DNA from: Acidianus brierleyi
GTDB lineage: Archaea > Thermoproteota > Thermoprotei_A > Sulfolobales > Sulfolobaceae
DNA: 64,000 nucleotides
Assembly (NCBI RefSeq): GCF_003201835.2
Contig: NZ_CP029289.2
Location: 434,001-498,000, forward strand
Reading direction: 5' to 3'
The position numbers and the translations under genes are program-made. Positions 26,943 to 35,575 of this stretch are shown piece after piece. How positions within the stretch are numbered: position 1 is the first letter of the stretch; the number at the start of each line of letters is the position of its first letter. The notes below the pieces were generated by a model. That model saw only the letters and a program-made list of their open reading frames with translations. It was not told where the DNA came from and made no database searches.

Positions 26943-27419
26943 ATGATAAGTTTAATTATAGTAAGGCATGGTGAAGCGGAGCCCAAAGTAGACAGTATTG
27001 AAGATAAAGAGAGAAAATTAATAAAGAAGGGAATAAAACAAATGAGGAGAGTAGCAGGATTTATTGATGAAATGGATTATAATTTTGATAGAATACTTAC
27101 TAGTACTTACATTAGAGCTTATCAATCTGCCGAAGCTATATTAGATGAGCTTGGAGAAGATGAGAAAAAAATAGAAACTATCAATGAGTTAGACCCTGAT
27201 AAGGATCCTTCAGAATTTATAAATAAAATAAAAGAATCAGATAATACTTCAATGCTTGTGGTTGGGCATGAGCCATTTCTTTCCCAGTTAATTAGGAATC
27301 TTACTGGAGGTAACATTGAGATAAAAAAGGGAGGTTTAGCGGTAGTTGATTACAATCCCGTCGACGGAAAGGGTGTTTTAAAAATGCTAATAACGCAAAA
27401 GATAATGAAGCTGATTTAA
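26943..27419 (+). CDS. sixA: SixA-like histidine phosphatase
   Basis: A 158-aa histidine-phosphatase-superfamily protein. The nucleophile motif is at the start (LIIVRHGEAEP, His9), followed by TSTYIRAYQSAEAI (the second Arg) and VVGHEPFLSQLIRNLTGG (the second His). SixA-type enzymes remove phosphate from phosphohistidine proteins; archaeal members may act on other phosphates. It is the first gene of a five-gene run (Ppx, two TMK-like, CHAD), the next gene starting right after its stop, so a role in phosphate or polyphosphate handling is likely. Confidence 0.85.
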   Translation: MISLIIVRHGEAEPKVDSIEDKERKLIKKGIKQMRRVAGFIDEMDYNFDRILTSTYIRAYQSAEAILDELGEDEKKIETINELDPDKDPSEFINKIKESDNTSMLVVGHEPFLSQLIRNLTGGNIEIKKGGLAVVDYNPVDGKGVLKMLITQKIMKLI

Positions 27420-28658
27420 ATGCTTTCGGCTGTTATAGATACTGGCTATAATTCTACAAGGCTATGTATCTATGACGTTTTTCCAAATAAGACCTTTAGA
27501 TTATTAGGTTCATCAAAGTTTTTTCTGAGAATAGGCGAAGGTATAGAAGAAGGAAGTTCCATATCTGAAAATAAAATAAAAGATCTAGAAAATACATTTA
27601 GACTGTTTAGGAATTTATTAGATAAGAAAAATGTCAATAATATTAAAGTCGTAGGTACTAGCGCATTTAGGTACGCAACAAACGGCTTAGATGTAGCTAA
27701 AAAAATCACTGATATAATCGGAAGTCAAATGATAATTCTTTCAGGTGAGGAAGAAGGTAAAATGGCCGCCTTAGGAGTTATAGATACCTTACCTATTGAC
27801 TCTGGAGTAATTTTCGATTTGGGAGGAGGATCGCTGGAAGTAATTTATTTCGAGTCAAGAGAAATAAAGGAGGTATACCATTTTAGACTAGGTGCACTAA
27901 AACTTTCAAGAGAGTATAAGTCTGAAGGAGAATTAAGAAAGAAAATTAGAAATGAGCTTTCGATTTTAAAGCCAATAAAAGGTACATTAATAGGTTCTGG
28001 AGGAAATATAAGAGCTTTAGGAAAGATGGATCAAAAGCTTTCAGCATATCCGTTAAAATCTGTTCATGGATATATAATAAAAACTAGCGAAATATCTAAG
28101 TATTCCAAGGTATTAATGAATTTAGATCCTGAAGAAAGATCGAGTTTACCAGGAATAAGTAAAGATAGGGCATATACTATTCACACAGCCTCTGTTGTTA
28201 TAGAGGAGTTAGCTAATATTTTAGGTGCGTCATCCATTACTATTTCTGCATATGGCATGAGAGAAGGAGTTTTAATTCAAGATAAAATAGACGACATACA
28301 AAAGAATTGGCTAGACACTATATCTAGAGAATTTTTAATTGACCCACCGTGGGAGATATATAATTCATTTGATAATCCTTTTATGAAATTATCATCCTTT
28401 ATAGCCACGATTATGAAAGAGGCTGGATTTTTGGATCCGTATGAGGCATGTTTTAGATTTTTAAAATATTCCACAATACCAGGATTTGAAGACAATGATG
28501 TTCTTATTTCATCCTTGTTATGTAAAGGAGCCTCTGGTAAGTTGAAAAAGAAATATTTTAAATTGATTAAGAATAATTACAATAAGAAGGACTTCCTTAA
28601 AATGGCTAAGGAAGTTAAAGAAGTAGTAAATGCGTCTGTAGCGGGAGTTAAAATATGA
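27420..28658 (+). CDS. ppx: exopolyphosphatase, Ppx/GppA family
   Basis: A 412-aa protein. The actin-like ATPase-fold motifs of Ppx/GppA are visible: AVIDTGYNSTRLCIYDV at the start, VVGTSAFRYATNGLDVAKKI near 80, LSGEEEGKMAALGVIDTLPI near 103, and GVIFDLGGGSLEVIYF near 128. A helical C-terminal part follows (about 290-412). Ppx removes terminal phosphates from polyphosphate chains; Sulfolobales have an active exopolyphosphatase of this family. It starts directly after sixA and overlaps the first TMK-like gene by 4 bp (ATGA). Confidence 0.9.
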   Translation: MLSAVIDTGYNSTRLCIYDVFPNKTFRLLGSSKFFLRIGEGIEEGSSISENKIKDLENTFRLFRNLLDKKNVNNIKVVGTSAFRYATNGLDVAKKITDIIGSQMIILSGEEEGKMAALGVIDTLPIDSGVIFDLGGGSLEVIYFESREIKEVYHFRLGALKLSREYKSEGELRKKIRNELSILKPIKGTLIGSGGNIRALGKMDQKLSAYPLKSVHGYIIKTSEISKYSKVLMNLDPEERSSLPGISKDRAYTIHTASVVIEELANILGASSITISAYGMREGVLIQDKIDDIQKNWLDTISREFLIDPPWEIYNSFDNPFMKLSSFIATIMKEAGFLDPYEACFRFLKYSTIPGFEDNDVLISSLLCKGASGKLKKKYFKLIKNNYNKKDFLKMAKEVKEVVNASVAGVKI

Positions 28659-29293
28659 AAGGAAGTTTAATAGCCTTTGAAGGAATTGACGGTTCTGGAA
28701 AATCCAGTCAGACAGTTCTTTTGAGAGACTGGTTACTAGAAAAGAGAGACACATTTCTAACTGAATGGAATTCGTCAGAATGGATTCATGGAATAATTAA
28801 GGAAGCCAAGAAAAAGAATATACTTACACCAATTACATTTAGTTTAATTCATGCAACAGATTTTGCTGATAGATATGAGAAATACATTTTACCTATGCTT
28901 AAAACTGGATTTGCGGTTATTGCAGACAGATATGTTTATACTGCTTATGCGAGAGATAGCGTTAGAGGCGTAAATATAGATTGGGTTAAGAAATTATATT
29001 CCTTTGCAAGAAAACCAGATATAACTTTTTACATTAGGGTGACTCCAGAAGTTGCATTAGATAGAATAAAGAAGTCTAGAAGGCAAATAAAACCTACAGA
29101 AGCAGGTTCTGATGTTTTCCCAGGTTTAAAACCTGAAGATGGCTTCCTTAAATATCAGTCTGCAGTGCTTGAAGTTTATGATAAAATAGCAGATGAAAAC
29201 AACTTCTTCATTATAGATGGTACATTGTCACCAAGGGAAATTCAGAAGATTATAAGGGAAAAGGTGATGGAAATTTGGAAAGAGGAAAAATAA
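28655..29293 (+). CDS. tmk: thymidylate-kinase-like P-loop kinase (subunit 1)
   Basis: A 212-aa P-loop protein of the TMK fold. Walker A is FEGIDGSGKSSQ (residues 8-19); LIHATDFADRYEKY (64-77) matches the FAADR segment, and VIADRYVYTAYARD (88-101) the DRY segment. The usual TREPGGT loop after the P-loop is absent (TEWNSSEWIHG instead). A lid-like basic part is present (DRIKKSRRQIKPTE). Conventional role: phosphorylating dTMP. Because of its place between Ppx and CHAD, polyphosphate-linked phosphotransfer is a real alternative. Overlaps ppx by 4 bp and the second kinase by 19 bp. Confidence 0.82.
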   Translation: MKGSLIAFEGIDGSGKSSQTVLLRDWLLEKRDTFLTEWNSSEWIHGIIKEAKKKNILTPITFSLIHATDFADRYEKYILPMLKTGFAVIADRYVYTAYARDSVRGVNIDWVKKLYSFARKPDITFYIRVTPEVALDRIKKSRRQIKPTEAGSDVFPGLKPEDGFLKYQSAVLEVYDKIADENNFFIIDGTLSPREIQKIIREKVMEIWKEEK

Positions 29294-29910
29294 TAGCAAT
29301 AGAAGGAATAGAGAGTTCTGGAAAATCGACTCATGCACAGACACTTAAATCGTACTTAGAAGATCAAGGATATGGTGTAATAATATTTGGACTGCAAATG
29401 TCCAAGCTAATGGCAGAAGCAATAGCTAGAGTAAAGAAAGAAATAGTTTTCCAGCGTAGAACTCTATTTCTAGCATATTTGACTGACTTAGCTGATCAAG
29501 TTGAGAATGTCGTTAAACCTGCTATAGACTCAGGTTTTATTACTATAGCGGATGGTTACGCTTTAACTTTGGAAGCATGGGGTCTAACTAGAGGTTTAGA
29601 AAAAGATTGGATGGAAGACGTTTTATCTGTGCTACCAAAGCCTTCAGTTTCAGTCTCTTTACTATCGCCTTCAGTTGAGATAATGAGGAGAATAATAAGG
29701 AAAAGAGGATTTTTGGATCCTTTAAGTGAGAATGTAGATCTTTGTGTAAACAGTGAAATATTTTCTTCATATAAATCATATATAAATAAATTTCAGTCAT
29801 ATCTGAAAGATATATCTATAGGTAAAAATATTATAACTAAGAAAAAAATAGAAGAGGTTAACGAAGAAATTGCCAAATATGTAATGGAGGTAATAAATCT
29901 TGAGACCTGA
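29275..29910 (+). CDS. thymidylate-kinase-like protein (subunit 2), altered active site
   Basis: A 211-aa paralogue of the preceding protein. The P-loop is intact (IEGIESSGKSTH, 9-20), but the first conserved Arg (FADR) is Gln75 in LTDLADQVEN, and the DRY motif is D93-G94-Y95 in TIADGYALT. Both changed positions normally contact the nucleotide phosphates, so ordinary dTMP kinase activity is doubtful. It may pair with subunit 1, whose two arginines are present. The start (ATG-like codon at 29275) lies inside the end of the previous gene, so the two are probably made in fixed ratio. Confidence 0.8.
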   Translation: MERGKIIAIEGIESSGKSTHAQTLKSYLEDQGYGVIIFGLQMSKLMAEAIARVKKEIVFQRRTLFLAYLTDLADQVENVVKPAIDSGFITIADGYALTLEAWGLTRGLEKDWMEDVLSVLPKPSVSVSLLSPSVEIMRRIIRKRGFLDPLSENVDLCVNSEIFSSYKSYINKFQSYLKDISIGKNIITKKKIEEVNEEIAKYVMEVINLET

Positions 29911-30541
29911 AGAATATGCAAACTTTCATCTTAAAAATTTTCTCAAGAATACCGGAATATTAGAAAAAAATATACATGATTCAAGAGTAGATTTAAGAAA
30001 ATATCTCGCTGTAGCTAGATCAACTTATGTTCTTCATGGTAAAGCTGAATGCATACTTAAAGGTAAGAAAATAATGAAAAAATTGGGAAAAATAAGAGAT
30101 ATGGACGTAATTACTTGTTTAAAGACTGAAGATAGAGATAGTTTGGCAGTTGAAGTGGTTAAATCTTTCAATACGTTGGAAAATTGTTTTCTACCAAAAC
30201 TTTACGGAAGTAGAATAGTAATTATTAAAAGCTTATATAATAATTATATAAAGCTTCTAGAAGAAAATGACTTTCATAAGATTAGAAAATTAATAAGAGA
30301 ATCAAGATTTCTAATAGATAGTTTAGGATACAGTTCGCTAGATCTCAAAGATATATCTCAGGAGCTTGGCAATATGAGAGATACATATTTATTTCAAACT
30401 GAATGTCAGAATTTGCAACAAAAAATAGACTATGAAAGACTAAGAGAACTTAAAGAAAAAGCGTTAGTTGAAATTAGGTCTCAAATTATGATAACTAATT
30501 TTATTCACATAAAGGAATTACTTACTCATCATTTGAAATAA
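29900..30541 (+). CDS. CHAD-domain protein
   Basis: A 213-aa helical CHAD protein. The basic, His-containing helices are visible: IHDSRVDLRKYLAVARSTYV (residues about 20-40), GKIRDMDVITCLKT near 70, and HKIRKLIRESRFLIDSL near 130, then QELGNMRDTYLF. CHAD domains bind inorganic polyphosphate and often locate to polyphosphate granules. Last gene of the sixA-ppx-tmk-tmk-CHAD run, overlapping the second kinase gene by 11 bp and the convergent dehydrogenase by 13 bp. Confidence 0.87.
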   Translation: MRPEEYANFHLKNFLKNTGILEKNIHDSRVDLRKYLAVARSTYVLHGKAECILKGKKIMKKLGKIRDMDVITCLKTEDRDSLAVEVVKSFNTLENCFLPKLYGSRIVIIKSLYNNYIKLLEENDFHKIRKLIRESRFLIDSLGYSSLDLKDISQELGNMRDTYLFQTECQNLQQKIDYERLRELKEKALVEIRSQIMITNFIHIKELLTHHLK

Positions 30542-31497
30542 GGAACCTTATTATTTAGTTCTTGAATGATAGAATATAGTTTATCGTCGATTTCTATTCC
30601 TCTTTTCATTTTTATTTCTCTCATTTTAAGTCCGTGTTCTCCTGGAAGCTCTGATTTTATTATATTTCTCATAAATTCCAGTGAATCCTCTTTAGATTCC
30701 AAATATCTTGGATTTATTATTATCATTATTTCTCCTTTGTTAGGCGGATTTTCAGTGTTTAAGACACCCTTAACTTGTGGGCCTACTGCTGATCCAGATA
30801 AGTATGATACTAAAAGCTCTAATGCTAGCATTAGATAAAATCCTTTTTCTCCTCCTAACGGCATTATTCCACCGTTTAATGCGCTTTCTGGTTCGTCTGT
30901 TATCTCTCCGTTTTTATCTACTGCAACTCCATAAGGTATCTTGTATCCTTTTCTTGAAGCTTCAATAATTTTTCCTCTAGAAGTAGATGCTAGTGCCATG
31001 TCAAGAATTAATGGGATTTTACTTGGAATAGCAATACTTATAGGAGTTGTTGAAAGAATTTTATCTGAACTTCCAGGTTTTACAACTGCAGGCTCGGCAT
31101 TTCCTATCATTATCCCTACTTTGCCTTTCTTAGCTACTTTTTCTGTATAATATCCTAAGAATCCTACATGGGAAGCATTTCTTACAGCTATTATACTTAT
31201 TGTATCTCCAAATTCTTTTTCTGCTAACATGTTCCAAAGGGATATTCCTATACTATGCATTCCATCGACTAATATAGAATCGTTAGTTTCTCTAATAACT
31301 TCGAAGCAGAGTTCTTTCCTTATTGTACCAAGTTCTACTCCTTTAACTAATGGTATTAATCTTTGAACGCCGTGTGAGGAGTGTCCCCTTAGTTCTGCTT
31401 CTACAAAGTGATCTGCTATTACTTTACTTTCTTCTATTCCCCTTTTATTTAGAACTTCTGTAACTAATTCCTTTAATTTATTATAATCTGTTAGCAT
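30529..31497 (-). CDS. malate/L-lactate/sulfolactate dehydrogenase, Ldh2 family
   Basis: A 322-aa protein of the Ldh2/MDG2 (COG2055) family, not the classical Rossmann LDH/MDH. Visible: AELRGHSSHGVQRLIPLVKG near 50 (active-site His region), RNASHVGFLGYYTEKVAKKG near 125, and ILDMALASTSRGKIIEASRK near 185. It reduces 2-oxoacids with NAD(P)H in the cytoplasm; malate is the commonest assignment in archaea, with sulfolactate or lactate as alternatives. The gene is convergent with the CHAD gene and has its own A/T-rich promoter upstream. Confidence 0.85.
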   Translation of the reverse strand: MLTDYNKLKELVTEVLNKRGIEESKVIADHFVEAELRGHSSHGVQRLIPLVKGVELGTIRKELCFEVIRETNDSILVDGMHSIGISLWNMLAEKEFGDTISIIAVRNASHVGFLGYYTEKVAKKGKVGIMIGNAEPAVVKPGSSDKILSTTPISIAIPSKIPLILDMALASTSRGKIIEASRKGYKIPYGVAVDKNGEITDEPESALNGGIMPLGGEKGFYLMLALELLVSYLSGSAVGPQVKGVLNTENPPNKGEIMIIINPRYLESKEDSLEFMRNIIKSELPGEHGLKMREIKMKRGIEIDDKLYSIIQELNNKVPYFK

Positions 31498-31598
31498 TAA
31501 ACTAGAGACAAGAAAATGTATTAAAAAGATTTCCGTAACTGTCTTCTAATACTTCTTTAAATATCTAAGAATTAATTTGTTTAAAAAAATATAAAAAA

Positions 31599-31778
31599 TC
31601 ATGACTTCTTTATGTTTGATTTTATTGCATTTAAAACTTCATCTGGGATCGAATTCATCTTATGTTCAATTCGTGCATGAATGGAAAGTTCCTGCAGAAG
31701 TTCTTCTTCACTTTGGGCTCCATATATCTCTAACCCGCACTTTTGTCCTATATCCGAACATTTAAAAGAGTATTTCAT
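31599..31778 (-). CDS. DUF1059-family small protein
   Basis: A 59-aa frame: MKYSFKCSDIGQKCGLEIYG at the start, then AQSEEELLQELSIHARIEHK and a C-terminal PDEVLNAIKSNIKKS. This matches the DUF1059 pattern: a Cys pair in a YxFKCxDxGxxC start, an acidic S/E-E-E helix, HA..H, and an IP.E...KIK.AI end. The Cys/His set could bind a metal. Function unknown. It faces the related gene at 31865-32059 across 86 bp, so they are divergent paralogues. Confidence 0.8.
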   Translation of the reverse strand: MKYSFKCSDIGQKCGLEIYGAQSEEELLQELSIHARIEHKMNSIPDEVLNAIKSNIKKS

Positions 31779-31864
31779 AAATTAAGACTATATCTTAGGG
31801 ATTTAAGATATAGTTAGAAGATTTCTAACAATTCTATATATATGTCTTGGACTAGCTTATATTT

Positions 31865-32059
31865 ATGCTATTCAAAAAGAAAAAGTATTATTTTAATTGT
31901 GAAGATATAGGAATGAATTGCGGATATTCTATAAAAGGAGCGTCAAGCGAAGAAGAGGTTTTAAATATTCTCAAAATTCATGCAAAATATTCTCACAATA
32001 TAAACGAGATATCTAATGATTTATTAGGAAAAATAAAATCTAATATAAAGAAAATGTAA
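31865..32059 (+). CDS. DUF1059-family small protein
   Basis: A 64-aa paralogue of the gene at 31599-31778: YYFNCEDIGMNCGYSIKGAS, SSEEEVLNILKIHAKYSH, LLGKIKSNIKKM. The Cys pair and the HAK..H motif are kept. An alternative start a few codons in would remove the KKKK stretch. TATA-like ATATATATG at about 31834-31842 is upstream. Function unknown. Confidence 0.78.
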   Translation: MLFKKKKYYFNCEDIGMNCGYSIKGASSEEEVLNILKIHAKYSHNINEISNDLLGKIKSNIKKM

Positions 32060-32152
32060 TTTTTCTAAAAATCTGAATTAGTTTTTATTTTTATTGTAAT
32101 TTAATCCATATATATAGAAAAGTTTATAAATCTTTTTATAACACTGTTAATC

Positions 32153-32938
32153 ATGGATGAGATTGACAAGAAGATATTATACTATCTTCTAAAAGATGGT
32201 AGAGTATCACAACGAAGTATATCTGAAAGTTTAGGATTAACTCCTCCTACTTTAGTTTATAGATTTAAAAAAATGAGAGAAGATGGAATTTTATATGGGT
32301 TTTCTGTTCTTGTAAATCCTAATTTTTACGGTAAATATTATGGTTTTGGAGCTTTTAAGAACATAAAGGACTTTTCAGCAGATTGGATATTTTTTAAATT
32401 AAAATGTTTTGAATGGTTAAACGTCTATGGAATAGAAGGTAACAGTATTGAAGATATTAAGGATAAGATATCTTACATGAGTAAAGATCTAGGAGAAATT
32501 CAGATGACATATGTACCTGAACAGGAAATAATTACACCTAATCAATTTGACGTAAGGATATTATCTAAACTTCTAGAAGATCCTAGAGCTCAGCCTTCTG
32601 ATATAGCAGAAAGCCTTAATCTATCTTCTAAATTAGTTTCCAAAAGATTAAAAATAATGGAAAGTAGAGGTTACATTAAAGTTCTTCCAATTATAAACAT
32701 TCCTAAATCTGGAAGCGTAATATTCTCCATGTTTTCAATGAGAATTAAGGATATAAGAAATATTCTAAATGAGTGCAGATTTATGGAAATTACGGACATG
32801 AAAGCTGGGATTCAAATATGTTTTGCAGAAAGTATGGAAGAAGCAAAAAAATACATAAATGCTGTTAGGGCTGTAGATAAGCAAGCTGATGTTATGCTAA
32901 TATATGATTATTTTATAAAAAGAGTAGACGTAAAATAA
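32153..32938 (+). CDS. Lrp/AsnC-type regulator with two HTH domains
   Basis: A 261-aa protein that repeats the Lrp DNA-binding unit: first HTH at about 1-55 (IDKKILYYLLKDGRVSQRSI... TPPTLVYRFKKMREDGI) and a second at about 130-180 (FDVRILSKLLEDPRAQPSDI, LVSKRLKIMESRGYI), each followed by an alpha/beta RAM-like part. It would bind DNA as a pseudo-dimer. Such two-HTH forms are known in Sulfolobales. It lies 1.9 kb upstream of the urease operon with another Lrp gene between, making regulation of nitrogen or amino-acid genes likely but unproven. Confidence 0.78.
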   Translation: MDEIDKKILYYLLKDGRVSQRSISESLGLTPPTLVYRFKKMREDGILYGFSVLVNPNFYGKYYGFGAFKNIKDFSADWIFFKLKCFEWLNVYGIEGNSIEDIKDKISYMSKDLGEIQMTYVPEQEIITPNQFDVRILSKLLEDPRAQPSDIAESLNLSSKLVSKRLKIMESRGYIKVLPIINIPKSGSVIFSMFSMRIKDIRNILNECRFMEITDMKAGIQICFAESMEEAKKYINAVRAVDKQADVMLIYDYFIKRVDVK

Positions 32939-33048
32939 GTTGTTTAAAATACAAATTTATGACACTATTTTAAGTAAAAGGATAGATTTGAACAGTATTT
33001 AGTTGTAATAATAACAATGTTTAAAAGGACTACATTGATGTTTGCAAT

Positions 33049-33531
33049 ATGGAACTAGATGACACTGACCTAAGGATATTGAAAATGATACAAGGAGACG
33101 CCAAGTTTCCATTAGAAAAAATGGCCGATATCTTAAGAATACCTAAATCAACTATTGCTTATAGAATAAAGAAAATGGAAAAATCTGGGATAATAAGAGG
33201 ATACTTTACTTCTATAGATCCATCAAGTATAAAATTAGATTATGTTATAATATCACTAGTAAAGGCTAAATATGGGAAAGATTATCATGATATATTAGGC
33301 AAAAAACTATCAGAATTACCAGGCGTATGGGGAGTTTATTTTGTTTTAGGAGATAATGATTTTATTGTAATGGGAAGATATAAGACTAGAGAAGATTTCA
33401 TGAAGAATTATTTAGAAAGACTTATGGATATGCCCGAAATAGAGAGAACAAATACTCAAGTCGTAGCAAAAACTATCAAAGAGACACCTTATGTAGTTAT
33501 AGAAAATATTCTGAATCCAGATAATAAATAA
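33049..33531 (+). CDS. Lrp/AsnC-family transcriptional regulator
   Basis: A 160-aa protein, the usual length. The HTH is at the N-terminus (LDDTDLRILKMIQGDAKFPL, then IPKSTIAYRIKKMEKSGIIRGY); the C-terminal ligand-binding RAM domain includes ISLVKAKYGKDYHDILGKKL and VYFVLGDNDFIVMGRYKTRE. Members sense amino acids and form dimers or octamers. It has its own promoter and sits just before an MFS gene and the urease operon, likely targets. Confidence 0.88.
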   Translation: MELDDTDLRILKMIQGDAKFPLEKMADILRIPKSTIAYRIKKMEKSGIIRGYFTSIDPSSIKLDYVIISLVKAKYGKDYHDILGKKLSELPGVWGVYFVLGDNDFIVMGRYKTREDFMKNYLERLMDMPEIERTNTQVVAKTIKETPYVVIENILNPDNK

Positions 33532-33565
33532 GGTAATTTTATAAGATCTTATCAAATTCTCTCAA

Positions 33566-34732
33566 GTGGATTCAAAAGGAATATTTTATTCCGCTATCAC
33601 TATTTTCCTTATAACGTTTGCTATTAGGGCATCAAATAATATGCTAATAACTACAATACCTTTAATTGCAGATTATTATTTTCATTTTACACCGACATTT
33701 ATAGGCTTAGTGTCCTCTATGGCATCTATTTTTTCGTTTATTTCTAGTATTTTCATAAATTCTAAATTATATCCTAGTTTAAGAAGGAAAGTCTTCATAG
33801 CTTCCTCTTTTCTATACGCGTTTACTTTTCCTCTTTTCTATCTCGTAAATCCTATACTAGTGTGGATTTTCGCATCAATAGCAGGATTTTCTATGGGAAT
33901 AATATTCCCTAATATTATAACATTCGCAGGTTCAATAGGAGATCAAAAAAGCAGGGAAAGAATGCTAAGTCTATATACTACCTCTTTGAGTGTTTCATTA
34001 ATCTTAAGTCCATCAATAGAATCTTTAATCTTATCTAAGTTTACTTTGATTCAAGCTTTCCTGTTCTTTTCTTTATTAAGTGCTATAGTACCAATAATAG
34101 CACTTAAAATAAAATTTTTCGAAACTAATAAAAAGATGGGTAAAGTAGCTTTTGCCAATTACAGAGTAATAAAATCACCAGGATTTTTAGTTTCACTCTT
34201 TAATAACATAATGTACGATATACCTTTCGGTATGATCGAAACTTTTGGAGGTATTTATGCAATAACTCTTTTTCACGTAAGCTATTCTACAGCAACGCTG
34301 TTATTTACTTTCTATTTTCTTACATCCTTCATCAGTAGAAGTATACTTACTATAAGGCCTCCATTTCATGTTATAAAATTAGTAATTCTAAATTCTGTAA
34401 TAAGCATTATAGGATTAGCTTTAGCTTCGATGTCATATAATCTATCTATGTATATATTCTCTTTACTTTTACTAGGAATTCCACATGGATTAACGTATCC
34501 TTCTTCTCTTATATTATTGTCAAGAAGTTTTACTGATGAGGAGACAAGAAGCGTGGCAAATAGTTATTTTAGTGGAATACTTATAGGTTTAGCCGCTATC
34601 ATTCCAATAGTTATGGCAGTGTCAGTAGAAATTATAGGGTTAAGATATTCTTTTGGTTTATTAACTGCAGTAGTATTATTTTTCTTTTTACTAGTAATGA
34701 AAGAATATAATAAGCTTAAACAAAATATTTAA
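33566..34732 (+). CDS. MFS transporter
   Basis: A 388-aa, 12-helix major facilitator protein; GTG start at 33566. N-terminal TM1 (IFYSAITIFLITFAIRASNN), a basic intracellular loop (YPSLRRKVFIASSFLYAFTF) and the long middle loop (KIKFFETNKKMGKVAF) are visible. The subfamily and substrate are not clear; it resembles drug/sugar-type MFS proteins. It starts 34 bp after the Lrp gene and may be its first target. Confidence 0.82.
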   Translation: MDSKGIFYSAITIFLITFAIRASNNMLITTIPLIADYYFHFTPTFIGLVSSMASIFSFISSIFINSKLYPSLRRKVFIASSFLYAFTFPLFYLVNPILVWIFASIAGFSMGIIFPNIITFAGSIGDQKSRERMLSLYTTSLSVSLILSPSIESLILSKFTLIQAFLFFSLLSAIVPIIALKIKFFETNKKMGKVAFANYRVIKSPGFLVSLFNNIMYDIPFGMIETFGGIYAITLFHVSYSTATLLFTFYFLTSFISRSILTIRPPFHVIKLVILNSVISIIGLALASMSYNLSMYIFSLLLLGIPHGLTYPSSLILLSRSFTDEETRSVANSYFSGILIGLAAIIPIVMAVSVEIIGLRYSFGLLTAVVLFFFLLVMKEYNKLKQNI

Positions 34733-34881
34733 TCTCAATTTTATTCTTCCAAATTTTATAAAATAATATAAACATTTTTCATATTTATAAATTTTACTCT
34801 TATTAATCTAACATTATCTTTAACAAGTTTTCTATAATTGGCTTATAAAAATAAAAGATTTTAAAGAGAATATGAAAAATA

Positions 34882-34891
34882 TTTTTATATA
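34882..34891 (+). promoter_or_regulatory. TATA box of the urease operon
   Basis: TTTTTATATA ends about 28 nt before the ureAB ATG (34919), with A-rich sequence just upstream that could serve as the BRE. This spacing predicts a leaderless or nearly leaderless mRNA. No further strong TATA box is seen inside the operon. Confidence 0.6.
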
Positions 34892-34918
34892 ATTTTTAGA
34901 TTCCTTATCTCGATATAT

Positions 34919-35575
34919 ATGTTATTCACTCCTAAAGAGCAGGAAAAATTACTATTATCATGGGCAGCTGAAGTAGCCAGACGAAGAAAGGCTAAGGGCA
35001 TAAAATTAAACTATGAAGAAGCTTTGGCTATAATTTCAGATTTTATAATAGAGAGTGCTAGAGAAGGTAAAAAAATGTCCGAAATAATTAAAGAATCGCA
35101 AATGCTTCTAAGCGAAAATGATGTTATGGAAGGTGTGCCAGAACTTTTAGATCTGATTCAAGTAGAAGCTACTTTTCCTGATGGCACGAAACTTGTTACA
35201 GTAAGAAATCCAATAAAATCTGACAAAAGTTTTCTAAATACATACGATATCAAAGATGGAGAAATAGAACTTTTAGATGAAGGAGAAATTTCAATAACTA
35301 ATTCTGGAGATAGGCCTATTCAGGTAAGTTCTCATTATCATTTATTTGAAGTCAACAGTAAGCTTAAGTTTGATAGAGAGAAAGCTTTTGGTTTTAGATT
35401 AGCTATACCTGCAGGCACTGCAATTAGATTTGAGCCTGGACAGACTAAGTTAGTCAAAATAAGGAAAATTGGCGGGAACAGAAGAGTAACAGGCTTAAAT
35501 AGATTAACTGAAGGTTCTCTTGATCATAATAAAGAAGAAGCTATGAAAAGAGCTAAAGAGAAGGGATTTATATGA
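34919..35575 (+). CDS. ureAB: urease gamma-beta fusion subunit
   Basis: A 218-aa protein joining the gamma subunit (about 1-100: MLFTPKEQEKLLLSWAAEVA... LNYEEALAIISDFIIESARE) and the beta subunit (about 110-218: EISITNSGDRPIQVSSHYHL... AGTAIRFEPGQTKLVKIRKI). The fusion resembles the Helicobacter arrangement but uses the gamma-beta order directly. It forms the heterotrimer-like core with UreC. It overlaps ureC by 4 bp (ATGA). This is the first gene of a full ureAB-C-E-F-G-D operon. Confidence 0.93.
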   Translation: MLFTPKEQEKLLLSWAAEVARRRKAKGIKLNYEEALAIISDFIIESAREGKKMSEIIKESQMLLSENDVMEGVPELLDLIQVEATFPDGTKLVTVRNPIKSDKSFLNTYDIKDGEIELLDEGEISITNSGDRPIQVSSHYHLFEVNSKLKFDREKAFGFRLAIPAGTAIRFEPGQTKLVKIRKIGGNRRVTGLNRLTEGSLDHNKEEAMKRAKEKGFI

